From assembly GCA_016841965.1 (NCBI GenBank), contig JAEANN010000053.1:62001-126000 (forward strand): 64,000 nt of DNA, read 5' to 3'. The position numbers and the translations under genes were made by a program. The stretch comes from Candidatus Roseilinea mizusawaensis. GTDB taxonomy: Bacteria > Chloroflexota > Anaerolineae > J036 > Brachytrichaceae. The notes beneath the pieces are model-generated. The model did not search any database. It was not told the DNA's origin and was given only the letters and a program-made list of their open reading frames with translations. Positions 1-7,279 of the stretch are shown here, piece by piece (position 1 is the first letter of the stretch; each line of letters starts with the position of its first letter).

Positions 1-51
1 AATCAACCACCACCATTTCGTAAATACGCTGAAATATTGCCTGATCTCCAT
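1..51 (-). CDS. Wzz-like chain-length protein, N-terminal fragment
   Basis: This is the beginning of a gene running off the left edge. An ATG at 51-49 opens a frame that reads MEIRQYFSVFTKWWWLI to the window end. A CAGGAG ribosome-binding sequence lies 11 nt upstream. A short charged start followed by a Trp-rich entry into a membrane segment is the usual opening of Wzz/polysaccharide co-polymerase proteins and their fused tyrosine autokinases, which set polymer length in Wzy-type systems. The gene starts about 50 bp after the heptose fusion gene and on the same strand, so it probably shares its transcript. Only 17 residues are visible, so the call rests on pattern and context. Confidence 0.5.
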   Translation of the reverse strand, partial: MEIRQYFSVFTKWWWLI

Positions 52-99
52 TTGAGAATGCGCTCCTGGGGCGCCACTGCCTGACAACTTTCCCCCCGA

Positions 100-2127
100 T
101 CAAAAGACTGCTTGCGCGCTAGACCGGGCCGGCATGGAATGATTGGCGCGCGTGTACGAAACCTGCGCCCCGTTCACATGCAGACGAGGCGCGGCTATCC
201 CAACAGCAATGTGCACTGGCCGGTCAGCCTGTATCGCGCGCAACGCAGCAACTTGATCGAGAATCCAGTCTGCTCCTTGGAGGAGGTCGGCTGCGACATG
301 CTGAATGTGGAGTAGATGGGCGCGCAACTCGGCCGCCTGTTCGGCCCACCGGCCTGAGCGCACCACAACGGGCTTACACCCAGCAGCGCAGGCGGCCTCA
401 ACATCGCACGCCGCATCGCCAATCATGTAACTGCACGAAAGATCAATGTTGTGGCGTTCAGCCGCCTGATGGAAAAGCCCGGGCTGCGGCTTCCGGCAAT
501 CACAGTGCTCCTGTGGCGCGTGCGGACAATACAGCACATCATCCACCCGGCCGCCGGCCTGTCGAATAGCGGCGACCATTCGCGCATGGATGTCATCCAC
601 AACCTGCGGCTCGACCACGCCACGACCCACCACCGACTGATTGCTAACCACGATAATGGGCCAACCCAGTTGGCTCAGACGGCGCAACGCCTCGATGGCG
701 CCCGGCAGAAACTCGAACTCGGCCCATGACTTGACGTAGTCTGGTCGATTGCAGTTGATGACGCCATCGCGGTCCACGAAAATTGCCGGCTGCAGAACCG
801 TCTGGCGCACGCGCAGGTGCGCCGGCCAGTCCTGCTGGGCGCGATCGTACGCCGCGTGCGAGCCAATGTCCATGATAAATGTGTCAGCCGGCGCGACCCA
901 GCCATACATCGACACGCCCTTTTCCAGCAGCATGGGGAACAGATCACGCCCGAAGTCAAAGACAATTCCTGGAGGGATCATGTCGATCACCCACGGCTCG
1001 ACAACCAGAATGCCGGCGTTGGCCAAATCCGTGAACACTTCTTCGCGCTTGGGCTTCTCCACAAAGCGCAGAATCCGCCCATCGGAATCCAGATCCACCA
1101 GGCCCACCTCGGTCGGGTTGCTGACATGGTACAGGCTTAACGTGACAGCAGCGGCGCTGTCGCGGGTCGTGACTTGACGATGGAACGCCAGCAGGTCATG
1201 CAGATTGATGTCGGTGAGCACATCGCCGTACACAATTACCAAGGGGCTATCGCCGATGAAGTCGCGCATCTTGCGCACGCCGCCGGCGGTGCCCAGCACG
1301 GTATCTTCATAGGAGTAGGCCAGCTCGACGTCCAGCGGCTCGCCGGAGCCGAAGTAGTTGACGATCACATCCGGGCAATGGTGCAGATTGACCGCGATGT
1401 CCTTGATGCCATACCGGCGCAACCATTGCACGGTGTGCTCGAGCAAAGGCTTGCCATCGATGGGCAACATCGGCTTGGGCATGTTCAGTGTGAGCGGGCG
1501 GAGGCGAGACCCTTCGCCGGCCGCGAGCACAAAGGCCTTTGCCGGCTGAGATGCACGCCTGGCGACAGCCGTCAGCTTCTTGACCAGCACACTGGCGATC
1601 ATGTGGTTGAGAATGACGTGGATGTCCTCTTGCATGCCGATGAAGCTGACCGGCGCCAATACCGACACGTCGGACAGCTCGTGAAGCCGGCAGGCCGTGT
1701 TGCCGGTGAAGGCGACTACGCGCGCGCCCAGATCGCGCGCCACGCGAGCTGCTTTGACCACATTCGGGCTGTTCCCGCTGCAAGAAATGGCAACTAACAG
1801 ATCGCCAAGCCGGCATGCGTTGATCAATTGCTCGGAGAAGATGTTCTCATAGGCGGTGTCGTTGCCCCAGGCCGTCATAAGCGACTGGTTATCGGTGAGC
1901 GCCTGGACGCGAAACCGGCGCTGGCCGGGCACGGTGATCTTGCTGAGGTCAGTCGCCATGTGCGACGCGAGCGCAGCGCTGCCGCCGTTGCCCACGATGA
2001 AGATCGTGCAGCCATCGCGCCAGGCGCGCATTATTTCGTCTACGACCGCTTGGATCGCGTTGATATCAAGCGCGCCAACACCGCGACACAATTCCATCAG
2101 ATATGCATCGATATGCTCACGAACCAT
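100..2127 (-). CDS. Trifunctional heptose enzyme: GmhA-like isomerase, HddC-like nucleotidyltransferase, GmhB-like phosphatase
   Basis: The 675-residue protein joins three enzymes. Residues 1-190 form a SIS domain of the GmhA sedoheptulose-7-phosphate isomerase type (VGNGGSAALASH near 45-56, a SGNSPN loop near 117). Residues 197-430 are a sugar-phosphate nucleotidyltransferase with the signature LAAGEGSRLRPLT and PKPM, as in HddC. Residues 447-625 are a HAD phosphatase of the GmhB type, with DRDGV at 452-456 and a zinc-binding CPH...CDC cluster at 534-544. The last 45 residues match nothing I know. Together with the kinase at 4251-5330, all four steps to GDP-D-glycero-alpha-D-manno-heptose are covered. 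The ATG at 2127 has GGGAGG about 6 nt upstream. The order of domains differs from the order of reaction steps. Domain calls are firm; the substrate is inferred. Confidence 0.88.
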   Translation of the reverse strand: MVREHIDAYLMELCRGVGALDINAIQAVVDEIMRAWRDGCTIFIVGNGGSAALASHMATDLSKITVPGQRRFRVQALTDNQSLMTAWGNDTAYENIFSEQLINACRLGDLLVAISCSGNSPNVVKAARVARDLGARVVAFTGNTACRLHELSDVSVLAPVSFIGMQEDIHVILNHMIASVLVKKLTAVARRASQPAKAFVLAAGEGSRLRPLTLNMPKPMLPIDGKPLLEHTVQWLRRYGIKDIAVNLHHCPDVIVNYFGSGEPLDVELAYSYEDTVLGTAGGVRKMRDFIGDSPLVIVYGDVLTDINLHDLLAFHRQVTTRDSAAAVTLSLYHVSNPTEVGLVDLDSDGRILRFVEKPKREEVFTDLANAGILVVEPWVIDMIPPGIVFDFGRDLFPMLLEKGVSMYGWVAPADTFIMDIGSHAAYDRAQQDWPAHLRVRQTVLQPAIFVDRDGVINCNRPDYVKSWAEFEFLPGAIEALRRLSQLGWPIIVVSNQSVVGRGVVEPQVVDDIHARMVAAIRQAGGRVDDVLYCPHAPQEHCDCRKPQPGLFHQAAERHNIDLSCSYMIGDAACDVEAACAAGCKPVVVRSGRWAEQAAELRAHLLHIQHVAADLLQGADWILDQVAALRAIQADRPVHIAVGIAAPRLHVNGAQVSYTRANHSMPARSSAQAVF

Positions 2128-2208
2128 GACTGCCTCCCGTGCAATGCAACAACACTACGAGACCCACTCGAGATCACCGCAAATCGCAGAGCGTGCGCGC
2201 GTGATACC

Positions 2209-3636
2209 TCAGGCGGTATGGCCGATGACGCGGCGCGCGCCGAATAACGACAACACCGCTTGAACCAACAACTGGATATCCAGCTCGATGGTCCAGTTCC
2301 GCACGTAATACAATTCGTCACTGCTTTCGTCGGGCGACGACCAGGCGGGCGAAGCCATCCACGGGCCGATCAGGCCAGGTTTGACGGATTGCAAATAATG
2401 CGTGTCGTGCGCCTCGGCCGGCTCTGGGGCGATGACGCGCGGACGCGGACCGACCAGGCTCATCTCGCCCAAAACCACATTCAGCGTCTGCGGCATTTTG
2501 TCTGCACCCCAGCGGATCAGGAGCCGGTCTATCCAACTTCGCCCGGCGTCGGTGTTGAACTTGAACATGGTGAACGTGCGCCCGCCCTGCCCAATGGTTC
2601 GATGCCGCGCCAGAACCTGCGAAACACCCGACCACTTGAGGCCCAGCGCCACGAGCGCCATGGGCAACAAGGTGATCAGGAAGAGCGGGATGCCGACGCC
2701 ATAGTCAAGCAGCGCCTTAAAAAGGGCATCCACACCCACAATGCGCGCCTGGTGCAGTGTGAACAGCGGCACGAATGTCTTGTTTGTCACTGCCACACCA
2801 GAGGTGGACAGGGCATAGAAACCAGGGGACACTCTCAAGCTGAAACGCTTGTCGTTGCTCGCCTGAGTAATGATCTCCTCGAAAGTCTCCCAGGCCACCG
2901 CATTCGGCACCATGACCACTTCGTGGACGCACAGCCGGTCGGCCATCTGGCTCAGCGCGCTGGCCTGGCCAATCACCTTGATGCCATCCACCACAGGCGT
3001 GCCAATAGGCTTGAAGTCGTCCAGAAAGCCGATAATCTCCATGCCCGAGCTTGCAGACTGTCGCCATTGATGAGCCATGGCAACACCCTGGTCGTTCGCG
3101 CCGACGATCAGCACGCGTGCGTTGAACAGACCGCTTCGACGCAGGCGATACACCACGCGCCGCATGATGAACCTGCCGGTCGTGATCAGCGCGCTAGAGA
3201 TCAACCCTGTGAAAAGCAGCCAGCCGCGCGATACCATCACCACATCGCGCCATAGAAAAGACACCACCATCAGGGTGATGATGCCGGTGGTGACAGCCTT
3301 GGTCACCTGCTGATATTCGATTAACCCGCCCAGCAGATTGTCGCGGCGATACATGCCGTGGAACACAAAGATCAACAGCCACACCGGCAAGCTCAACAGC
3401 GCGATGCCGTTGTAGGTTGCATCCTGGTACGGCGCTTCATAGACCAGCAAGCCAGACGTGATGCGCAATGAATACGCCAGGGTCATGCCGGCCAAGACCA
3501 TCAGGGCATCGAGAACCGCCAACCCAAGCAGATACCCTTTCCATTCTCGGTCATAGGTGGACGGGTAGCACATCTCGAAGCGGTCTTGCTTCGATGACAT
3601 GAGGTTCAGCAGTTGTGGAACAGACTTCGCAATCAT
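2209..3636 (-). CDS. Polyprenyl-phosphate sugar-1-phosphate transferase homologue (large form), altered catalytic dyad
   Basis: This is a WbaP/EpsE-type protein that would load the first sugar phosphate onto undecaprenyl phosphate. About four membrane helices (residues 30-150) precede a Rossmann-like domain (ARVLIVGANDQG) and one more helix. A C-terminal sugar-transferase domain follows, ending in GEMSLVGPRPRV and VKPGLIGPW. In the family an Asp-Glu pair in the DELPQ motif is catalytic; here the matching stretch reads ADKMPQTLNV, so Glu is replaced by Lys (about residue 380). The usual FRSM stretch is FKFNTD. The protein may have reduced or changed activity. The frame is open to a GTG at 3705, but that codon sits directly after a strong hairpin, so I prefer the ATG at 3636. 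The start remains uncertain. Confidence 0.8.
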   Translation of the reverse strand: MIAKSVPQLLNLMSSKQDRFEMCYPSTYDREWKGYLLGLAVLDALMVLAGMTLAYSLRITSGLLVYEAPYQDATYNGIALLSLPVWLLIFVFHGMYRRDNLLGGLIEYQQVTKAVTTGIITLMVVSFLWRDVVMVSRGWLLFTGLISSALITTGRFIMRRVVYRLRRSGLFNARVLIVGANDQGVAMAHQWRQSASSGMEIIGFLDDFKPIGTPVVDGIKVIGQASALSQMADRLCVHEVVMVPNAVAWETFEEIITQASNDKRFSLRVSPGFYALSTSGVAVTNKTFVPLFTLHQARIVGVDALFKALLDYGVGIPLFLITLLPMALVALGLKWSGVSQVLARHRTIGQGGRTFTMFKFNTDAGRSWIDRLLIRWGADKMPQTLNVVLGEMSLVGPRPRVIAPEPAEAHDTHYLQSVKPGLIGPWMASPAWSSPDESSDELYYVRNWTIELDIQLLVQAVLSLFGARRVIGHTA

Positions 3637-3710
3637 GGCAACTTTAACCTTGTGTTTGACGTCTACAACACGCGCGGTAACAGCCGCTGAACAAGCATCG
3701 GACACTGCTT

Positions 3711-3744
3711 AGGCGCACAACCAACTGCCTCTGGTGGTGCGCCT
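3711..3744 (-). promoter_or_regulatory. Leader hairpin upstream of the sugar-transferase gene
   Basis: AGGCGCAC at 3711-3718 pairs perfectly with GTGCGCCT at 3737-3744. After one mismatch, ACCA (3720-3723) pairs with TGGT (3732-3735), leaving an 8-nt loop. No T-run follows on the minus strand, so it is not a classical terminator. It lies 5 nt before the GTG at 3705 and would mask translation from there. A role in attenuation or processing of the leader is inference. Confidence 0.5.
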
Positions 3745-3758
3745 GGTGAGTTACTGAT

Positions 3759-3781
3759 GAATCGGGCCGTTACAACGATTC
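3759..3781 (-). promoter_or_regulatory. Second leader inverted repeat
   Basis: GAATCG at 3759-3764 pairs with CGATTC at 3776-3781 across an 11-nt loop. It lies 14 bp from the longer hairpin, in the same 545-bp leader. The short stem alone is weak evidence; its proximity to the first hairpin is why it is listed. Confidence 0.3.
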
Positions 3782-3874
3782 GCCATGTGGTTCATCTGTG
3801 CTTGCCAGCATAAAGCCCTCAGGTATGAGCATAAAGAACCGGCCCCTGCTTGACAATGTGCACAAGCCCAGTGC

Positions 3875-3896
3875 TTTCCGAGGAAAAGCTACAGCA
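3875..3896 (-). promoter_or_regulatory. Leader motif copy A (TCCGAGGAAAAG-TACAGCA)
   Basis: On the plus strand 3877-3896 reads TCCGAGGAAAAGCTACAGCA. The same 19 bases, with only one inserted C, occur at 52445-52463. Both copies lie in the untranslated region upstream of a minus-strand surface-glycan gene. In this copy GCTTT and AAAGC can pair around CCGAGGA. The function is unknown. Confidence 0.4.
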
Positions 3897-4180
3897 TCAA
3901 AAGCGACATGGTCGCCTGTTCAAGAAAACAATATAGCCACAACCAAGCCAGCCTTCATGACATGTAAGCAGCATAAAAGCAATCTAGACTGCAAAAGACA
4001 CCCGCCGGCCCTGTGGCAAAGTACAGTGCTGCCGGGCCTGGCCTTTCACCCTGGTGATAACAACTAACAGCCATGATTGCCGGCACGACAAATCAACCTG
4101 TGCGTGAAGGACTGGAATGCAGCCTGTGTTATATGCACTGTTGCACAATACGGGTGCGCCCCCCTCACACATCTTCTTGG

Positions 4181-4216
4181 AAAAACAAAAGCGGCAGGGT
4201 GCTAATGCCCTGCCGC
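4181..4216 (-). terminator. Rho-independent terminator of the long EPS operon
   Basis: Read on the minus strand, the 9-bp arms GCGGCAGGG and CCCTGCCGC flank an 8-nt loop and are followed at once by TTTTGTTTTT (4190-4181). It begins 35 bp after the stop codon of the kinase gene at 4251. This is the clearest intrinsic terminator in the window and marks the 3' end of the transcript that comes from near 32 kb. Confidence 0.9.
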
Positions 4217-4250
4217 AATGCAACCTGTATTAGATTTTAGTCACAGCCGA

Positions 4251-5330
4251 TCAGCTTGAGCCGTTGGCCGGTGACTGCGCCGGCCGCGCCATGGCAGTCG
4301 CCGCCGACACGTCTACCAGGCGCAAGCCGGCGTTGAACAACACGCGCGCGCCATCGCGCTCGAAGTGCACATCCATACGCCGCAGCCCTTCCTGGGCCAG
4401 CGCCGCTTCCACACGATCCCTGGCCCCCTCTTCACAATACAGGATGAGAAAGCCCCCCCCGCCAGCGCCGGCAATCTTGCCGCCCAGCGCTCCGTTGCGC
4501 CGGGCAACTTCATAGCACCGATCAATGCGCTCATTGGTGACACCGCTCGCAAACTGCTTCTTGAGTTGCCAGGCCTGGTCTAGCATCCTTCCAAAGCGAT
4601 CGACTTGCCCGGCCATCAGGTATCGCCGGGCCTCCAGCGCCAGTTCGTGCACGCCTTTCAAGGATTCGATCACGCGCGGATTCTGCTCGCGGCTGGCTTT
4701 GGTTTGTCGCCCCAGAATCTGCGCCGAATCATGCGTCGCCCCCGTAAACATGAGCAACAGATTCGATTCGAGCCGCGCGATGGTCTCCTGGGGAATGTCC
4801 AGCGGCTCGACGCGGATGCCGTTTGCGTCAAACGTCACCCAGTTCAGGCCCCCATATGCCGCTGCGTACTGATCCTGCACGCCAATCGGTTTGCCCAGCT
4901 TCTCGATCTCAATGTAGCAGGCCAGTTCGGCCACCTGCTGCTTGGTCAGCTTCAACCCGCAGGCGGTGCTAACGGCCTTGATGAGCGCCACTGTCACCGC
5001 GCTCGACGACCCCAGCCCCGTGCCAGGCGGCACTTCAGAAGCCAGAAACATCGACACGCCATGCGCAACACCAAAATGCTGCAACACCGCTCTGGGCAGG
5101 CTCAGATCGCCATCCCACAACAATGGCTCGCCCGGCGGGTGCCGGTAGAACGTGTGGTAGTCAGAAGAGGTGATCTGCAAACCATTGCGCTCGCTCACAT
5201 TCACCACCACGTACACATATTTGTCCAGCGTCGTGCTCAGAACCGCCCCGCCATACCGCGTGTAGTACGCGGCCAGATCGGTGCCGCCCCCAAAAAAGCT
5301 GAGCCGGACAGGTGCGCGCGCGATGAGCAT
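4251..5330 (-). CDS. hddA: GHMP kinase, D-glycero-alpha-D-manno-heptose 7-phosphate kinase type
   Basis: The protein (359 residues) has the three GHMP kinase motifs: RAPVRLSFFGGGTD at the N-terminus, PPGTGLGSSSAV near residue 102, and IAGAGGGGFLILY near 285. The opening GGGTDL is typical of HddA and related sugar kinases. It would phosphorylate heptose 7-phosphate at C1, the one step missing from the fusion protein at 100-2127. The ATG at 5330 shares its A with the preceding TGA stop and has AAGGAG 7 nt upstream, so translation is probably coupled. It is the last gene of the long operon, 35 bp before the terminator. A fucokinase-like substrate cannot be excluded, but the neighbourhood favours heptose. 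Confidence 0.82.
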   Translation of the reverse strand: MLIARAPVRLSFFGGGTDLAAYYTRYGGAVLSTTLDKYVYVVVNVSERNGLQITSSDYHTFYRHPPGEPLLWDGDLSLPRAVLQHFGVAHGVSMFLASEVPPGTGLGSSSAVTVALIKAVSTACGLKLTKQQVAELACYIEIEKLGKPIGVQDQYAAAYGGLNWVTFDANGIRVEPLDIPQETIARLESNLLLMFTGATHDSAQILGRQTKASREQNPRVIESLKGVHELALEARRYLMAGQVDRFGRMLDQAWQLKKQFASGVTNERIDRCYEVARRNGALGGKIAGAGGGGFLILYCEEGARDRVEAALAQEGLRRMDVHFERDGARVLFNAGLRLVDVSAATAMARPAQSPANGSS

Positions 5331-6013
5331 CAGTACGCTCCTTGCCCCTTGATCACTGCCGGTATCGTCAGCAGGAGCAATTTCAAGTCCATCCAGAGAG
5401 TTCGTGTGCGGACATACTGCATATCCAGTTTCACACGGTCACCGCGATCGAGATCTGACCGGCCAGACACCTGCCACAGGCCGGTGATGCCGGGCCGCAC
5501 CGTCAGCAGTTCATCCGCGTCATCGCCATAGCGGGCCAGTTCAGGCGGCGAAATCATGCGCGGTCCCACCAGGCTCATCTGGCCACGCAACACGTTGAAT
5601 AGCTGGGGCAATTCATCCAGGCTGAGCTTGCGCATCCAGCGCCCGCTGCGCGTGACGCGCGGATCGTTGCGCAGCTTGTGATCCTGGGCAAGCCGAGCTT
5701 TCAGCTCAGGATACTGGTCGAGCAGCGCATCGCCGTTGACGCGCATGGTGCGAAACTTTAGCGCGTCGAATTGTGTGCGGCCCAGACCCATGACTCGCCG
5801 CCGATACAGCACCGGGCCGGGGCTGTCCAGCTTGACGATCAATGCCAGCACAACCAGTAGCGGGCTGAGGATCAGCACGCCGACGGCGCTGAGCAGCACT
5901 TCCAGAACCAGCTTTGCTGCGCGGTCAAATTGCCCGCCCCCCTGACGCCCGGCCGAGGGCTGCGCCGATCCTGTCGCTTCCGGCGGCAGATGGCTCGCTG
6001 TATTCCATTGCAT
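5330..6013 (-). CDS. Undecaprenyl-phosphate sugar phosphotransferase (short, PglC/EpsL type)
   Basis: This 227-residue monotopic sugar-phosphate transferase has one membrane segment (about residues 35-60). The catalytic domain carries [18 protein letters not shown], the intact Asp-Glu dyad in [20 protein letters not shown], and [14 protein letters not shown]. It would start assembly of a lipid-linked oligosaccharide. The ATG at 6013 was chosen over the GTG at 6022 because GAGGAG lies 8 nt upstream of it. It follows the GT4 gene by about 12 bp and overlaps hddA by one base. Unlike the larger homologue at 2209-3636 all key residues are present, so this is probably the working initiator. Confidence 0.88.
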   Translation of the reverse strand: MQWNTASHLPPEATGSAQPSAGRQGGGQFDRAAKLVLEVLLSAVGVLILSPLLVVLALIVKLDSPGPVLYRRRVMGLGRTQFDALKFRTMRVNGDALLDQYPELKARLAQDHKLRNDPRVTRSGRWMRKLSLDELPQLFNVLRGQMSLVGPRMISPPELARYGDDADELLTVRPGITGLWQVSGRSDLDRGDRVKLDMQYVRTRTLWMDLKLLLLTIPAVIKGQGAY

Positions 6014-6025
6014 GTCCAACACTCC

Positions 6026-7279
6026 TCAGTTCCGTGTCAATCCGTGATACACCGCTACCAGTTCGGAGGCGATCGCCGGCCAGTTGTGATATGTCTCCAC
6101 ATAGCGCCGGCCGGCCTCGCCCGCGCGGTGCTGCCGATCCGCGTCCGCAATGAACGCTGCAATACCGTCGGCAAACGCCTGGGGCGTGTCGGCGATCACG
6201 CACGGACGCATCCCTTCGGGCCGCAGCCCCATGACGGCGCGGCTTGTCGTCACTACCGGCGTCGCGCAGGCCATCGCTTCCAGCACCTTGTTCTGCACAC
6301 CCGCCCCGTATAGCAGCGGCGCCACTGCCACAGACGCCCGTGTCAGGTAAGGCCGCAGGTCCGGCACCTGGCCTGTCACCTCCACATGGCCGGCATGCTC
6401 GGCAGCCAGGCGTCTCAGACGGTCAGGCGGACTGCTGCCGGCAATCACCAACTTCGCGTCGGGGCGCTGCCGCCACAGCAGCGGCATGACTTGCTCAATC
6501 AGGTAGAGCGCAGCCGTCAGGTTGGCGTGATAGCTCATCTTGCCGGTGAAGACAACCGTTGCCGGTTCGCGCCCATGGATCACCGGAACAAAGTAATCGA
6601 GATCGACACCGTTCGACAGCACGACTACCCGCTCGCTGTGATCCTCGCCATCGAGCGTCGCAGCCAAACCTGTCAGCGCCTGCCGATCCACGGTCGATGT
6701 CACCAGCACACGGTCAAAGCGGCCGACCAGCCAGCCCTCGTAGCGCCGGGTGCGGCCCAATTCCAGCCGCGTCACCAGCCGGCCAAACAAACTGCGACTG
6801 CTGCGCGCGGCCTGCTCGAACAAGTGCGAGATGCAGTCCACGCTGTCCCACACCACCGGTGGCCTGCGACCATTCGCAGCTGCCCACGCCGCCATATCCA
6901 ACGCATAGCGCGCGCCGCGCAGATGCTCGACATGAACGACATCGAAGCCGGCGCCGCCTCTCGCTGCCTCGCCCAGGGCTGCTCGAATCGCCCCGGCGAG
7001 CCGCGGCTGCCAGCTATACACCGCCTGCAACGGCACCCGCGTCGGCGCGGCCCGCAAAGCGTTGGCCAACTTGTGCCGGCGCGAGATTGGCTCGGCAAGG
7101 ACGCGCACCCCTGCGCCGGCCAGCGCCGCAAGCGACTCGCGCTCGCCATCGGCCTCGACCAGCGTCGCCAGGGTCACCCGATGCCCCGCCCGACTCAAAA
7201 AGCGGATCAGGTTATACGGCCGGACACGGATCAGTGTCGGCGCATAGGGCACCACGTAGAGAATGTTCAACGGATTCAT
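6026..7279 (-). CDS. Glycosyltransferase, GT4 family
   Basis: This is a two-domain GT-B glycosyltransferase of 417 residues. The N-terminal half opens NILYVVPYAPTLIRVRPYN, the style of the EPS-associated transferases often grouped as TIGR03087. The C-terminal half carries FTGKMSYHANLTAAL, then VEVTGQVPDLRPYL and VAPLLYGAGVQNKVLEAMA, which includes the donor-binding EX7E-like segment. It acts on the cytoplasmic face, adding a sugar from a nucleotide donor to the lipid-linked glycan. The ATG overlaps the stop of the upstream GT39 gene by 4 bp (ATGA). Donor and linkage cannot be read from sequence. Confidence 0.88.
   Translation of the reverse strand: MNPLNILYVVPYAPTLIRVRPYNLIRFLSRAGHRVTLATLVEADGERESLAALAGAGVRVLAEPISRRHKLANALRAAPTRVPLQAVYSWQPRLAGAIRAALGEAARGGAGFDVVHVEHLRGARYALDMAAWAAANGRRPPVVWDSVDCISHLFEQAARSSRSLFGRLVTRLELGRTRRYEGWLVGRFDRVLVTSTVDRQALTGLAATLDGEDHSERVVVLSNGVDLDYFVPVIHGREPATVVFTGKMSYHANLTAALYLIEQVMPLLWRQRPDAKLVIAGSSPPDRLRRLAAEHAGHVEVTGQVPDLRPYLTRASVAVAPLLYGAGVQNKVLEAMACATPVVTTSRAVMGLRPEGMRPCVIADTPQAFADGIAAFIADADRQHRAGEAGRRYVETYHNWPAIASELVAVYHGLTRN

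Larger units (their letters stand above)
3637..4180 (-). other. Intergenic region and leader of the 3636-2209 gene
   Basis: About 545 bp lie between the terminator of the long upstream operon and the sugar-transferase gene. Base composition is visibly richer in A+T than in the genes. It holds two hairpins (3711-3744, 3759-3781), a motif shared with 52445-52463, and a TATATT hexamer near 3930 (minus strand) that could be a -10 box, although no convincing -35 was found. Small open frames of 79 and 89 codons here have no ribosome-binding sequence and no recognisable product, so I do not call them genes. Confidence 0.5.

Noticed and set aside
1174-1797. Long plus-strand frame opposite the heptose fusion gene, and many similar antisense frames elsewhere
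   Set aside because: Antisense frames are expected in GC-rich genes with this codon use; the opposite strand has clear family motifs in every case.
3706-4180. Possible cyclic-di-GMP riboswitch in the leader
   Set aside because: The conserved sequence blocks of GEMM-I and GEMM-II classes could not be found in either orientation.
3798-4223. Open frames of 89 (plus) and 79 (minus) codons in the leader of the sugar-transferase gene
   Set aside because: They overlap each other and the terminator, lack ribosome-binding sequences, and show no family features.
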